Positions 32,691 through 44,303 of a DNA stretch of 64,000 nucleotides are shown here, piece after piece (the stretch's first letter is position 1; every line of letters begins with the position of its first letter). The stretch covers positions 35,520,575 through 35,584,574 of the forward strand of contig NC_030819.1 in assembly GCF_001704415.2 (NCBI RefSeq), read 5' to 3'. Source of the DNA: Capra hircus (taxonomy: Eukaryota > Chordata > Mammalia > Artiodactyla > Bovidae). The translations under genes and the position numbers were made by a program. Under the pieces are notes generated by a model. It did no database searches. It was not told where the DNA came from and was given only the letters and a program-made list of their open reading frames with translations.

Positions 32691-34184
32691 CTATTAACAA
32701 CAACAACAAAAAAAAAGGCACAGGAATTTGCTTTAGTCTCCAGATTTTTCATCTAACTGAAACCCACACAGCCTGCCTGCTTTGTCTTTCCCTTGGAAAC
32801 CCAGGGCTCTACTGCTCACTGTGGGGAATATTTTTAGAAATTTGTCACGAAGTTGTGATAAGACCCATTAGGAGGAACTTGCTTTGCATACTGGAGGTAC
32901 GCACAGTACATCCTTCCACTGGTACACATTCTAAGTAGAAAAAGTTCCAGTTTATGGCTGAACCCCTTTTCTACTCAATCTTCTCATGATTTTTTGTTAA
33001 AGTTGTTGATGGAATATATGTAAATATTGTGTAGCCACAGAATCAAAGATGCCTAACATGATATCTGAACAGAATTCAAGGGAACCTCAGTCATTTAAAA
33101 TAAATTGTGCCATCATCCAAAATTTCTGTGAGGCAAGAGACCAGCAAAGACAAAGAAAAGATGCAAAAAGCACATGATCACAAAGAAGATTGACAGATAC
33201 ATATGAGACCCTTACGAGCAAGAATCACACATAACATACGTGGTTGGACCAAATGACTCCTGAAGTCCTAAAGGAATATTAAGAGACCAACCACAGAACT
33301 CAAGGCATCTTCTGACAGTGGTCACCAAAATATTGGGAACCTTCTATTTTGACTCAATATCATTTATGCACATATCTGAAAGAATACAGTTTGATACACC
33401 TCAAGGTCAGATAACTACAAACACTACTCTGTTCTCAAAAAAAAAAAAAAAAAAAGCCAGTCTGTCCTTTTAAATACATGGGAAGAAATGAAGGTACAAA
33501 ACATTATAGATACAGCTGAGCTGTCTCCCTTCCTGCCCTTTTTTTTCCTGCCTCTGTGTGTTTTGTGAAGGAAATTTGCAAATGCTATGGTCTTCGGTAG
33601 ATTGGTAGCTGAGTACCTGGGAGCCAACCTGCTCTTAGCAAAAGAACACGTCCAGGCTAACCTGAGCCAAAGGCAGTCTGTCTTCTCTTCCCTGGCTGGC
33701 AGGAGTCTGCAGCGAGTAACACAGAGAACCCTACAGGAAGCAGTTGAACACATAGCTAAGAGACCTTGAGACCAGAACAGGGAAAGGAGAGTCATGGCAA
33801 AAAGGGAGGAAGTATAACCAGGTATCACCAGAAAGATTAACAGTCAATAATCTGGTGCTTTGTTTTTACTGCCTCCAAAATGAATACATTTTTTTCTAAG
33901 TAAGAGAAAAATGTCAAGATTCTTACTAAAATTTTGAACATGTAAAATTTTAAGTATAAAGATAGTTCTACTTCGGAAATTTTTTAAGTTAAATTTTTTT
34001 TTAGTCCACTACAGTATGCTGGAGAGTAGGCAAATATTCTTGATATGGTAAGAGATATGGATGAAAACTATCACCTGTCCCATCAATAAACAAAGGATGT
34101 TTCAGCCATCAAGCTCTCAGCCACTGCAGCCAACCAGGACTGTGTGCCCTGAGGGGCTTCAGGGTGGATTAAAAACAGGATACT

Positions 34185-34486
34185 AGCCCTAGGTCGGAGA
34201 AGGCAATGGCACCCCACTCCAGTACTCTTGCCTGGAAAATCCCATGGGCAGAGGAGCCTGATGGGCTGCAGTCCATGGGGTCGAGAACAGTCTGACACAG
34301 CTGAACGACTTCACTTTTACTTTTCACATTCATGCATTGGAGAAGGAAATGGCAACCCACTCCAGGGTTCTTGCCTGGAGAATCCCAGGGACGGGGGAGC
34401 CTGGTGGGCTGCCATCTCTGGGGTCGCACAGAGTCAGACACGACTGAAGCAACTTAGCAGCAGCAGCAGCAGCAGCAGCCCTAGGT
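34185..34486 (+). mobile_element. BOV-A2 SINE with target duplication and CAG tail
   Basis: A full dimer at 34195-34476 ending in about eight AGC repeats; agccctaggt flanks at 34185-34194 and 34477-34486. Confidence 0.95.
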
Positions 34487-34502
34487 AGTTAAGTGCTAGT
34501 GT

Positions 34503-34708
34503 TGAAGGTGTTAGTCACTCTATTGTGTCTGACTCTTTGTAACTCCATGGACTGTAGCCTACCAGGTTCCTCTGTCCATTGAATTCTCCAGACAAAAATA
34601 CTGGAGTAGGCATTTTCTTCTCCTGAGGATCTTCCAGAACCAGGGATTGAACCTGGGTCTCCTACATTTGCAGGAGGACTCTTTGCCATCTTAGCCACTA
34701 GGGAAAGT
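34503..34708 (-). mobile_element. Bov-tA SINE
   Basis: Reversed copy about 17 bp after the BOV-A2 and in the opposite direction. Confidence 0.92.
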
Positions 34709-34867
34709 GCATATAAAAGGAATGATTTCAATGAGCTCAGTCTCCAGCATCTTCCTATACATAGAAAAGCTTGAAATTCATTAACCTGAGATGTCTGGTT
34801 TTTCTTTAATTAATAGTAATCTTTTGATGTTCTGACTACCTGGGTGTTTTGGGGCTTTGTTTTTTGA

Positions 34868-35055
34868 TTGCTGCTGCTGCTACCTCGATTCAGTCATGAC
34901 TGACTCTGTGCGATCCCATAGATGGCAGCCGACCAGGCTCCTCCATCCCTGGGACTCTCCAGGCAAGAATACTGGAGTGGGTTGCCATTTCCTTCTCCAA
35001 TGCATGAAAGTGAAAAGCGAAAGTGAAGTCGCTCAGTTGTGTCCGACTCTTAGCA
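34868..35055 (-). mobile_element. Truncated BOV-A2 SINE
   Basis: The reversed first unit and linker are complete; the second unit stops after tgtccgactcttagcag. Confidence 0.93.
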
Positions 35056-35628
35056 GAAACTCCTCTATATCCTGGCTCTTCCCTTACCTCTTCAGAGCAG
35101 TCCCTCAGAGCTATCTGAGAGGCTGTCTTCAGGGCTAAGTCCTCAGCAAGTCTGCTAAATAAAACATAATTCTCAACCTTTAGATTGCCCTTTTTTCAAT
35201 CTGTCAACAGAGGCTTCCTATAATATAACTTAGGAATATGACTTTGTAATTCATTAACCTAAAATATCAATCTTATCAATATTATTGATCATCAATTTGG
35301 GACTACAATCTGGTGTAGGTAGCAGAATTTCAACAGACTGATCAAAAAAGAAACAAACAAACTTTTATCATCCTGGAGGGCTCACAAGATTTGTTTTCTT
35401 CCTTCCTTAGTTGTAATTACCAAGTCTTCACGTCCACCCTCTTCAAACAAGGTCTGCAACTCCTTTCCCATGATCAGGAAGCTGTGCGACAGTAACCCTC
35501 TGCTTTTCATCACAGGGAGCAGGCACCCAGCCCAACAAGTGTCTGAGGAGAAGGCTCACACCACTGAGCCACTGCATGTGAAATGACCAGAGGCTATAAA
35601 CTCCCACACGCCTTCAATGCATGTCCCT

Positions 35629-35773
35629 TTTATTATTGTTGTGAAGTGAAAGTCGCTCAGTTGTGTCCCACTCTTTGTGACCGCGTGGACTACATATACA
35701 CAGTCCATGGACTTCTCCAGGCCAGAATACTGGAGTGGGTAGTCTTTCCCTTCTCCAGGGTTTATTATTGTTG
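35629..35773 (-). mobile_element. Bov-A monomer with 13-bp target duplication
   Basis: A unit at 35642-35760 flanked by tttattattgttg at 35629-35641 and 35761-35773. Confidence 0.94.
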
Positions 35774-36009
35774 GCCAGATAGAAATCCAAACAAAGCATG
35801 TGTTAGGTTCTTCAGTTCAGACAAAGTAATATAGTAGGTTGATAATTTCAACCTCTGCATTCACAGCTTTACTCACTCAGATGAATTATGAACTCAGATT
35901 TATTTCCTTAAAACTATCTTAAGAGTCATCTGGGCTACGAAAATGTTACACCGAGATCACAAACAGCCAACAAATACAACAGTAATTACAAAGGTTAACT
36001 TAAATAGCT

Positions 36010-36140
36010 ATTCACTTTTCTTTGTTAACTTTTTTTTGAATTTCAATATATTTTTATTTTTTATTTTTAATAGAAAGATAATTGCTTTATAGTGTTATGT
36101 TAGTTTCTGCTGTAGAACAACAGGAATCAACTATAAGTAT
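36010..36140 (-). mobile_element. L1 3' fragment (split by later events)
   Basis: tttaatagaaagataattgc and tttctgctgtagaacaacag, the reversed 3' end of a ruminant L1. The rest of the element is at 36481-36700. Confidence 0.8.
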
Positions 36141-36147
36141 ATATGCG

Positions 36148-36313
36148 TGCATGCTCAGTCCTATCAGTTGTGTCCGACACTTTGAGGCCCCATGGACTGT
36201 AGCCCACCAGGCTCCTCTTTCCATGGACTTCTCCAGGCAAGAATACTGGAATGGGACGTGTCTCCTGCATTGCCAGGTAGGTTTTTTACCACCAGCGCCA
36301 CCTGGGAAGCCCA
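36148..36313 (-). mobile_element. Bov-tA SINE inside L1
   Basis: A reversed, internally shortened copy that separates the two L1 pieces. Confidence 0.92.
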
Positions 36314-36505
36314 TGCACTTGAAGTTGCTTCAGTCATAGGGGAAGCCCATAAGAGAGAAAAAGAGAGAGAGAGAGAATGTACATACATATACATCCCCTC
36401 CCTCTCGAGCCCATGCTTGTGAAGTCGCTTCAGTCATGTGGGAAGCCCATAAGAGAGAGACTGTGTGTGTGTGTGTACATACATATATATCCCCTCCCTC
36501 TTGAG
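36310..36505. repeat. About 98-bp direct duplication
   Basis: 36310-36409 and 36410-36505 both run cccatgc, gaagt-y-gcttcagtca, gggaagcccataagagaga, a GA or GT microsatellite, tacatacatat, then cccctccctct. The copies differ mainly in the microsatellite (GA versus GT). Confidence 0.9.
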
Positions 36506-36700
36506 CATCCCTCCTACCCCCCTTTCCACCCCTCTAGGTCATCACAGAACATGGAGCCGAGTTCCCTGTGCTATTCAGAAGCTTCCCACTAGCTATTTAT
36601 TTTACACATGGGAGTGTATCTATGTTAATGCTACTCTCTCAATTTGTCCCATCCTCTCCTTCCCCCATCCCATTCACTTTTCAAACTTTTAAAAGCTATC
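36481..36700 (-). mobile_element. L1 3' fragment, second piece
   Basis: cacccctctaggtcatcaca, cttcccactagctatttatt and tctctcaatttgtcccatcc, the reversed ruminant L1 sequence following 36010-36140. Confidence 0.85.
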
Positions 36701-36993
36701 ACTATTCAAAAAGCTAAATAATTTGGAGTTACAATATTTGCTGATTCATTTTACTTTGGAAAAACAAATTCAGTGTATACTGCCTTTATGTAAATTTAAA
36801 TTAAGTAAACAGTAGTAATAAAAGGTGAATTCTAGCTCATGATTGCATGCTAAAGCATTTAGAAACAAGTGTAATGTATTCTGAAGTGCCTTGAAAAATA
36901 AAATGGATAATTAATGCCTAGAGGTCAGGAGCTTGGTGTGTAATAAAGCCAAGCATGGTAAATGTTATGATAGAACTAGGTGGCAGGTAGGAG

Positions 36994-37193
36994 CATGCTA
37001 AGTCATTTCAGTCCTGTCCAATTCTTTGGGACCCTATGGACAGTAGCCTACTAGGCTGCTCTGTCCATGGGATTCTCCAGGCATTGCCATGCCCTCCTCC
37101 AAGGGATCTTCCCAAACCAGGGATTAAATCCATGTCTCTATGTTTCCTGCATTGGCAGGCAGGTTCTTTACCACTAGTGCCACTGAAAAAGCC
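36994..37193 (-). mobile_element. Bov-tA SINE
   Basis: Reversed copy with small deletions; tggcaggta occurs on both sides as a probable target duplication. Confidence 0.9.
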
Positions 37194-37979
37194 TGGCAGG
37201 TACATAGGTAGGCATGTAGAATTCTTCCAACTTTGCTGATGTTTGAAAATGTTCTATAATAAAAGCAGGAAAACATTTAAAATAAAAATATAATCAAAAT
37301 AAACAAGCAAAGTGAAATCTCTAACAATCCAGCACAAACTCACAACCAGAACTCTCAAAATTTTCATGTTGCTGGTGGAAGCACAGAAACAGTTCAAGAA
37401 ACTTCACTTATGGTTTCAATCTAGTCAAATCTGAATCACAAAAGGTTTACAGTCAGAAATTTCTGATACCACCCAACAGCCATAGGAAAAAGACTTGTAT
37501 TTAAATAATAGATTTTACACTGGGATTTTGAAAGAAAACTCCTTCCCACAACAGAACGACTCATTAACATGTTCCTTTCATACTTATTCTGGGTTGACTC
37601 TGACCACGACAGAAGCAAAGGATGCTTTCTAACACAATGCCAGTGTTGCTGCTTAATCAACCAAAGTTTAGCATAATATTCTATCAAGACAGACATCAAT
37701 CACTTCTTTTCTTGGGTAGCGATAATTATCAAAATAGTTTCCTGTTTTTTCTTAGAAGCTTTTTCTTTTTATCTTTTGCCAAAAAGAAAAGGGAAGAAAG
37801 AAGGTTATTCAGGAACTAAAACACACTTCTACAGAATCTTATTTACTTTCTTTTCTATGTCTAGATATATCAGTTATTAGGCTTCAGAGGCAGAGATTGT
37901 TAACCCCGAATACGGAGGAAAAAGAATTAGGATAGACTGTCACTTATAAAACAGGCCATAGTTAAACTGTCTCTTCCCT

Positions 37980-38172
37980 TTTGTTTAGTTGCTCAGTTGT
38001 GTCTGACTCCTTTGGGACCCAGGGACTGGAGCCCTCCAGGCTCCTCTGTCCATGGGATTTTCCAGGCGAGAATCCTGGAGTGGGTTGCCATTTCTTCTCC
38101 AGGGATCTTCCTGTTCCAGGGATTGAAGCCACGTCTCCTGAATTGGCAGGCAGATTCTTTACTGCTGCCCTA
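37980..38172 (-). mobile_element. Bov-tA SINE
   Basis: Reversed copy, about 290 bp past the donor of exon 38461-38659; the tRNA head is cut short. Confidence 0.92.
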
Positions 38173-38460
38173 ATCCCCTCCAAAAACAGATTTTGAAAAA
38201 ACGAAACTATCACCCCACAAGTGGCAATATAGTGAGGAAGGAACAAGGGAGAAAGAGAGAAAAGGAAGGAAGGAGAGACCTAAGGAAGAAAGGAAAGACA
38301 AGACACCCTCAATTCTATTCCAGTCTCCACGATATATACTTCCTGGTCAAGTGATTGTCTCAATAATTTTCCCTCCATTTTTCTACTCTCTCCCATTCCC
38401 ATTTTTATCTCAATACACTAAGAAATAAAAATAAACTGTCCAGTCCAAAATGCAACTCAC

Positions 38461-38659
38461 CTTCACGTGCCCCCCTCAACGTGATATCAGAGGAGCAGCT
38501 TGTGAATGACCTTGATCCCAAAGAGTCCAAGCTCTCAAACGAGTCCTCCCTCTTACAGTTGCCTGGAGAAGCCAGAAGCTCCCCGCGCTCAGGGCCCCAG
38601 ATGTCGCTGTAACCACTGTCCCTGCCACTCCTCTTCAGGCAGCTGGACTCTTCAAGTGC
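38461..38659 (-). CDS. LMO7: LMO7 exon: Ser-rich linker after CH
   Basis: The exon is 199 nt: 66 codons from phase 0, ending with one base of a Gly codon. It begins ALEESSCLKRSGRDSGYSD and contains KREDSFESLDSLGSRS followed by SCSSDITLRGARE. The RSGRDSGY and REDSFESLDS blocks are shared by LMO7 and LIMCH1, so they are old conserved pieces of the family. The region is polar, probably disordered, and rich in likely phosphorylation sites. The acceptor is ccctgtag and the donor is GAAG|gtgagt, which is strong. The residues just before KREDSF (SPGNC) differ from the human RHH-type sequence as I remember it. Confidence 0.95.
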
Positions 38660-39543
38660 CTACAGGGCATTTGTTCAGGAATAGTAAGTGAGCAAAACTT
38701 CCAAAAATGTCATCAGTTATGGCGTCTTTGTTTGCATAGCTCAAGTCATGCTATCTCTGATTAGATGAGGCAATGAGATTTCCCAGTGAAATGTCAGAAA
38801 AAAATCTGATAGAAATCAGAATATAAATCTGTAAATGTTTTCCCATGACTTAATACTTTAGCACTCATGTGACAACATGGAGGTACCCAATATTATTTAG
38901 TAAGGTAATAGAATCTATTTAATAATGAGGAAATTTTCAGTCAAAGAACAGCTAATAAGTAGAGTAACATTCAAGAGCTAAAATCAATTCCTGTTTAGTT
39001 TTCTGGCAATAAACATAAAAGGAGGCAAAGAGAAAAGTCAACCTTAATTTCGATATTCAAAAGGAGAAAAGAATAAGATTGTATTCAGCCTACCTCCAGG
39101 AAATATTAGGGGTCATTTCTATTGAACAAATAAAAAATACATAACAAAGTTCTTCAACAAAAAGAAAAGTTTTAAAAGAGAGAGGGGTAAGAATAACAGC
39201 TATACACTTCACAAACTTGTCTATTTTCACAGATTATAAAACTAGATTTGAACCAAGGAAAGCTCACTGGTTACAAAACTAGATCTGAAGAAAGCAGGCT
39301 TGTTTGTTGATATATAAAACATTTCCCCTGTATCTAGATGAAATATTTGGCTCCTGTATCAGTTATATAGAAATAAAGTAAATGTTATTAACCATAGGTT
39401 TGTAAATCATATAGAACTTACTAAATAAGCATTTTTAACTAACTTTCCTCTAAGAAAGTTAATAGCAAAATACAACTGGACTTTTAAAAATTAGCATTTC
39501 AGTAGAATTTATAAAGCCTTTAGCATAGTAAAGGCTTAATAAA

Positions 39544-39562
39544 CATATATATATATATATAT
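39544..39562. repeat. AT dinucleotide repeat
   Basis: A short uninterrupted AT run within a very AT-rich intron region. Confidence 0.85.
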
Positions 39563-40711
39563 CAGTGAATAGTTAGCAACTCTATAATTTTTTAATACAG
39601 CAGAGGTAATTTTGTTACTACAGTAACAAAATTATTTTTTATTTATTATTATTTTAAATATTTATTTTAAATAATTATTTTTTATTTTAATTATTATTTT
39701 CAGATAATGATACTAATACAGAGATAAGAATTCCTAGGTTCTTTAACAATCAAATGTAATATGTGAACCTTTCATTAAATCATTATATAGACAAGAAGCT
39801 CTGAAACAGAGTTGGGAAACAATTGGGATGTTTTGAATATAGACTGGATATTAAATAATGGGGAATATTCATGATTGTTCTTTGGTCTAGGAGACACTGT
39901 AGATATACAGAAAAATATTCTTACTGTTAAGAACAGCATACCGAGTATTTAGGAGTAAGCAACCTGAAATCTACATGAAATAATGGATAGACACCTAAAT
40001 AAAGCCAATGTGGGACATGCTTAATGATTAAATCTGGTGGAAAATAGGTGGGTATTTGTTACACTACTCTTTCAATTTTGAATTATGAAAATTTTCAACA
40101 TGTGGAAAAAGTTGAAGAAAAAAGGTTTGTAATGAATAATTAGCAGCTGTCTCGGGCATACTTTTGGCTAAGACTGAATGTCAATTTGTGGTTGAATTGT
40201 GTGACAAGTGTTTAAGTGCCAATAAGGTCCAATAGATTTATTTGAGATTTTATATATTTTATCTGCCACACACACCCTGGAATTAGACTTGACATCTCGT
40301 CATGCAAATGCAAGCGCCTACCTTGTACTCTAGCTCCAAGCAGATGAAGAAGCTGGGACCAGTGTTGGTGTCACCATAATACTTTTCAAAAAATATAAAA
40401 TTTAAAATTCTAAGTAAATCTTTAGATTCATCAGGTTTCTTAAACACATATTTGTTGAAGCCTTCGAGTGCAACACACAGGAAATGATTTTTGACCTAGT
40501 AAGTGTTAAAAGTTAATGATGATGTGCCACCATAGTTGTAAAAGAACTGGCATTTGGCCCTGTTGCCTGGTTCCTACCCCTATCCCCACACCAAGGACTT
40601 TTCTCTGACAAGTCACCTAAAGTGAGTCATCTACAACTTATAGGATGACTCAAGGTCAACAGTTTACTGCAAGAATTAAAAAAAAAAAAAAAAACACACA
40701 TACACTTAATT

Positions 40712-40985
40712 TAATTTTTTTGGCTGCACTGGGTCTTCATTGCTGCACTCAGGCTTTCCCTAGTTGTGGCGAGTAGGAGCTATTCTCTAGTTGCAGTGTA
40801 CAGGCTTCTCAATGTGGTGGCTTCTTCTGTTGTGGAGCATGGGCTCCAGGGTGCAGGGGCTCAGTAATTATGGCACATGGGCTTACGTGCTCCATGGCAC
40901 ATAGAATCTTCCCAGACCAGGGATCGAACTTGTGTCCCCTGCATTGGCAGTGGATTCTTAACCACTGGACCACCACAGAAGTCTC
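40712..40985 (-). mobile_element. CHR-2 type SINE
   Basis: tttggctgcactgggtcttc, tgtggagcatgggctccagg, gggatcgaacttgtgtcccc and the accactggaccaccacagaa end; an A-run precedes it. Confidence 0.92.
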
Positions 40986-41774
40986 TGCAAGTATTTTTCT
41001 TTATTCATATTTTAGATTGGACATTAAGCATAACTATTTAAGGGAGAAAAGTTTGATGAACACAACGATTTTGATTTTAACAGAACAGATGCAAAACATA
41101 TACTGACATATCTCTTAGGGCTCTCCACCCGCCATAATAATGGAATGGAACCACAGCTTTAGCTTTACCTGTGAAAAATTATTTGTATATCTACTCTGGT
41201 TTTGACACTGGTGGCAGGAAACAAACTCAAGCAAAGCATTCCCAGCACACTCTACGAAGGTTACTGAACCTGAGTCACACTGCCATAAAAAGAACCAAAG
41301 GCTGTAAAGAGAACACTAATGCAAGGGCCAAAGTCCCATGTTATTTTTAACTGGATGTTTTCTTAGCTGAAATAACTGTAAGGCAGACTCTGCTCACGCT
41401 CGAAGCCCCGCCACATTCATCCTTCTGAGCCCTGCCCTCCACCATTGCACTGACCTACTTGTTCCTCTGTCTGCATCAAACAATTGTGCTTAAGGATGGT
41501 TCATCTCCCTTGTGTGAGTGCTTTCTCAACACCTCATATCAGGCATGATATTATCTCAACAATTATCTGAATTAACTGTTTTAAGAATTTTAAATAGGAT
41601 ATTATCAACTCCTTATGATTTAAAAATAAAAATCCAGAAGGAATACACTAATCTTCAAGACCATAATTTCATCTCTCTATAATATATATGGCTGGCCTCA
41701 GGCAAAACTAAAGATGAGAGTAGTTATAAGGCAAAGACATCATTTTCATCCTGGCCTAGAACGTCTATTTTCCA

Positions 41775-41905
41775 ATCATAGTAACTAGCATTTATTATAT
41801 CCTTACAATGTACCAGAGACTAAGGCTAAATGCCTGATGGGTACAGAATCATTTACTGATCATAAAGACCCATCAAGCAACTACTATTAATTAGATGGTG
41901 ACAAA
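41775..41905 (+). mobile_element. MIR SINE fragment
   Basis: gtaactagcatttattatat, then caatgtaccagagactaagg; diverged. Confidence 0.6.
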
Positions 41906-42637
41906 TTATTTTGATGACATATTTTCTTCTGAATACTGAAGATTCTCCTACAGAAATACCCCCATGGCGATTAGTTCTCCCATTTGATCTTATGAATGAA
42001 GATCTGGCCAACTCTGGTTAGCCTTGGCACTTGACTCTCTTCAAACAGTCTTTAAACACTCAATATTTACAACACTGATTCCAAAATATGAAGGACTAGA
42101 AATGTGTTTAAAACCAAAGATTCTAACTTAAAAATCTTATCAAGTTTCATGTAACAGCATTTACTACTCTTTAGAAAACAGACGTAGCATGGTAGAATTG
42201 TGAAGATATTGGAATAAGTACATTAGAGATATAGTGACCCATGGCAAGACAATAAGATAAAGAAACTGAGTAACATACACACATTTTAATAGCCTGAAGC
42301 AGTTACAGGTCAAGTTCATAATTAATATAGAAACAGTTGGGTTATATAAAGTGTTGAAGAAAGAAAGTTAATGAGTATCTCACTGAGTTACCTAAAATTA
42401 AGAAATAAATACCTGTACCTATATTATATATCCTGGAAACTGGTCTGAAATACTCACTCCTTGGTGGTGACTTATGAAGTCAGCAGATAAGTAACAATCC
42501 TCTCTAGGCATCCCCATCAGAGCCACCATATTTTGTAGAAAAAGTAAAAGAAGGCAGAGGGCATGAAAACAAGAGAAGAAGGGGAAGATAAGAATATTAG
42601 TTACAGTAAGTGTCTCATATAGATAGAGTTTCCTTAC

Positions 42638-42751
42638 CTTAGTCAGAGCTTGTCCTAAAAGATTCTCAAACGCTTTCAAATTAAGACAGGGACCATTATA
42701 GTAGGGGTTACTTTGTGCTTTTCTCCCCAGCCAGTACAAAGTTATCAAAAC
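42638..42751 (-). CDS. LMO7: LMO7 exon: C-terminal helix of the CH domain
   Basis: The exon is 114 nt, 38 codons, phase 0 at both ends, and reads VLITLYWLGRKAQ through to GQALTK. The VLxTLYWLG signature ends a type of CH domain shared by LMO7 and LIMCH1 (LIMCH1 has VTIYWLGKAAN here, by memory), and the following SNPYYNGPCLNLKAFENLL is the LMO7 form. The acceptor is a long T tract ending in taag (less common than cag) and the donor is AAG|gtaagg. Both neighbours join in phase. CH domains of this type can act in actin or protein binding; a single CH domain alone does not prove actin binding. Confidence 0.96.
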
Positions 42752-43737
42752 CTTAAAAAAAAAAATAATGCCGTGAAACAACAGATGAGTCAATTTAGTA
42801 ATTAACAGCAAGCTCAAATGCAAGTGAGCACTAGATAAAAGGCCATATGTATGTATCATTGAAAAGTAGATTTCCTTTTAAATTACATGAAGAAGGGTCA
42901 TCAAAAATGTAATTCTTCTCTGAGCACATTCTCACACCAAAAGCTGAGACCCTCCAACAGGTATTTGTACATTCTACCGGTACACATGAAGCAGGAAAAA
43001 ATTTACAGGAAGAAAACATAAATTAAACTTTTCAGAAAATATTTTTCCAACAAACTTACACTAAACACTTAAAATCAATAATTCTCAGCTTCACATTTTT
43101 AAATAAAGCTGTCACATTTTTAGAAATTCTTCTAATATGCAGCATACTATAGACATGTCTACACTGGCTAATTCCTCAGAGTTCTTAAACATTTAGTGTT
43201 TTTCCTTAAAGTCTGATTTTGGTGGCTTCTGACTTACTCTCCTAAAAATCCTATAGCCTGTTTATCTGCCTTTGCGTGCATGCTAAGTCGCTTCAGTAAT
43301 GTCCAACTCTTTGCAACCCTATGGATCACAGCCTGCCAGGCTCCTTTCTACACAGGATTCTAGGCGAGAATACTGGAGTGGGTCCCCATGCCCTCTTCCA
43401 GTGGATCTTCCTGACTCAGGAATCAAACCCACATCTCTTGCATCTCCTGATTTCACAGGCAAGTTCTTTGCTACTAGCGCCACCTGGGAAGCCCTTATCT
43501 GCCTTTACCACATTGCTAACAAGTTAGGACTCACTTCCTAAATTTCACCCACCTTCTTATACTATGAGGTCAGAGAATACACATTTCAATCACATTTAAG
43601 CATATTTAGAATTTGTTTCTAACAAAAATTCCATTAGAAAAAGGATAGAGAATATATCAGATATTTTTAGTTCTCACTACCTTATTACAGAACATGTAAG
43701 AAACCATTTATAATGTTCCATTAAATATGTATCTTAC
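42752..43737 (-). other. LMO7: LMO7 intron splitting the CH domain
   Basis: 986 bases between the two CH exons, with one Bov-tA SINE (43274-43494) and otherwise AT-rich unique sequence. Confidence 0.85.
43262..43506 (-). mobile_element. Bov-tA SINE with 12-bp target duplication
   Basis: An element at 43274-43494 flanked by ttatctgccttt at 43262-43273 and 43495-43506, in the intron splitting the CH domain. Confidence 0.94.
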
Positions 43738-43768
43738 ATTTTTCACTCTCCTATCAGTCTCTTCTTGC
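43738..43768 (-). CDS. LMO7: LMO7 exon: 31-nt microexon in the CH domain
   Basis: This short exon gives one base (the third base of a Lys codon begun upstream) and then QEETDRRVKN. The acceptor is ...ctttacag and the donor is AAT|gtaaga, both good. The peptide is the start of the last helix of the calponin-homology domain and is contiguous in known LMO7 with the next exon (VLITLYW). At 31 nt it is too short for ordinary ORF finding and was found by matching the expected junction. It is the most upstream LMO7 exon I can find; the preceding one, which should end in a VTVK-like sequence, was not seen up to 64000. Skipping it would shift frame, so it is expected to be constitutive. Confidence 0.93.
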
Positions 43769-44303
43769 CTGTAAAGAAGAAAAAAGAAAATATTCATTAA
43801 GTGATATCTGTGAACCTGACATTGTTAATTATTAACTAGAAAAAAACTCATTTGTATTATAAAGTTCTATTAATATTAATATCACCTGGAAGTTCAGAAA
43901 CTTTACAGAATGTATTATCCATCAGAGGATTTTTCCATCTTCATTTATTTCACGGAGTATAATGGTCAGTTTTCTATTAAAAGCAAGGTTGTCTTTTTTT
44001 ATTTCATTTATTACAGCTTGATTTATAAAATGTACTATTTGCATTTTTAAAATTTTCATTTTAAACAATGTTTAAATTCAACCAAAAGGGAAAAAAATCA
44101 ACATATGGTCACGGCAGAAAACGATCAGGAAAGGCAAAACATGTAAATAGGAAAAAACAGAAGTAATTTTGCACGGAGTTTTCTTTTCCATTGTGCCTGG
44201 TGGTTTTTCATTGAAGTTCCCCAGGGAAAATTGCTCAGAGACCAAACCTCTGCAGATGCTAGAAAGTGCAATTTTTAAAATGCCATAAATCTCTGCCGGT
44301 ATT

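Larger units (their letters stand above)
32691..38460 (-). other. LMO7: LMO7 5.8-kb intron
   Basis: The first part (32691-34190) is repeat-poor apart from an A-run at 33440-33457. The rest carries a run of SINEs and L1 pieces listed separately. 35060-35640, 36700-36990 and 37200-37980 look unique with no exon-like features. Confidence 0.75.
38660..42637 (-). other. LMO7: LMO7 intron with AT-rich stretch and CHR-2
   Basis: Very AT-rich unique sequence at 38660-40670, with an AT dinucleotide run (39544-39562) and A/T low complexity (39630-39705). A CHR-2 SINE and a MIR follow. Nothing coding is seen. Confidence 0.75.
804..43768 (-). other. LMO7: LMO7 gene, central portion (14 exons placed)
   Basis: Fourteen exons on the minus strand join in one open frame of about 3.18 kb with AG acceptors, GT donors and matching phases throughout. 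The encoded order is end of CH domain, Ser-rich linker, DDM/RR motif region, coiled coil, Ser/Thr-rich region, start of PDZ. LMO7 is a CH-PDZ-LIM scaffold at adherens junctions (afadin and alpha-actinin partners) that also shuttles to the nucleus and binds emerin. The close paralogue LIMCH1 was considered and excluded because it has no PDZ domain and differs in the linker sequence. The first exons and the LIM end fall outside the window. Confidence 0.96.

Noticed and set aside
36360..36480. GA/GT microsatellites as a CRISPR-like or designed repeat
   Set aside because: They are simple repeats inside a local duplication; only two copies and no spacers.
804..43768. Assignment of the gene to LIMCH1 instead of LMO7
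   Set aside because: The coil and DDM/RR exon are alike in both, but a PDZ exon (RISINQTPG ... LDFGF) and the YNGPCLNLKAFENLLGQALTK sequence are LMO7 features.
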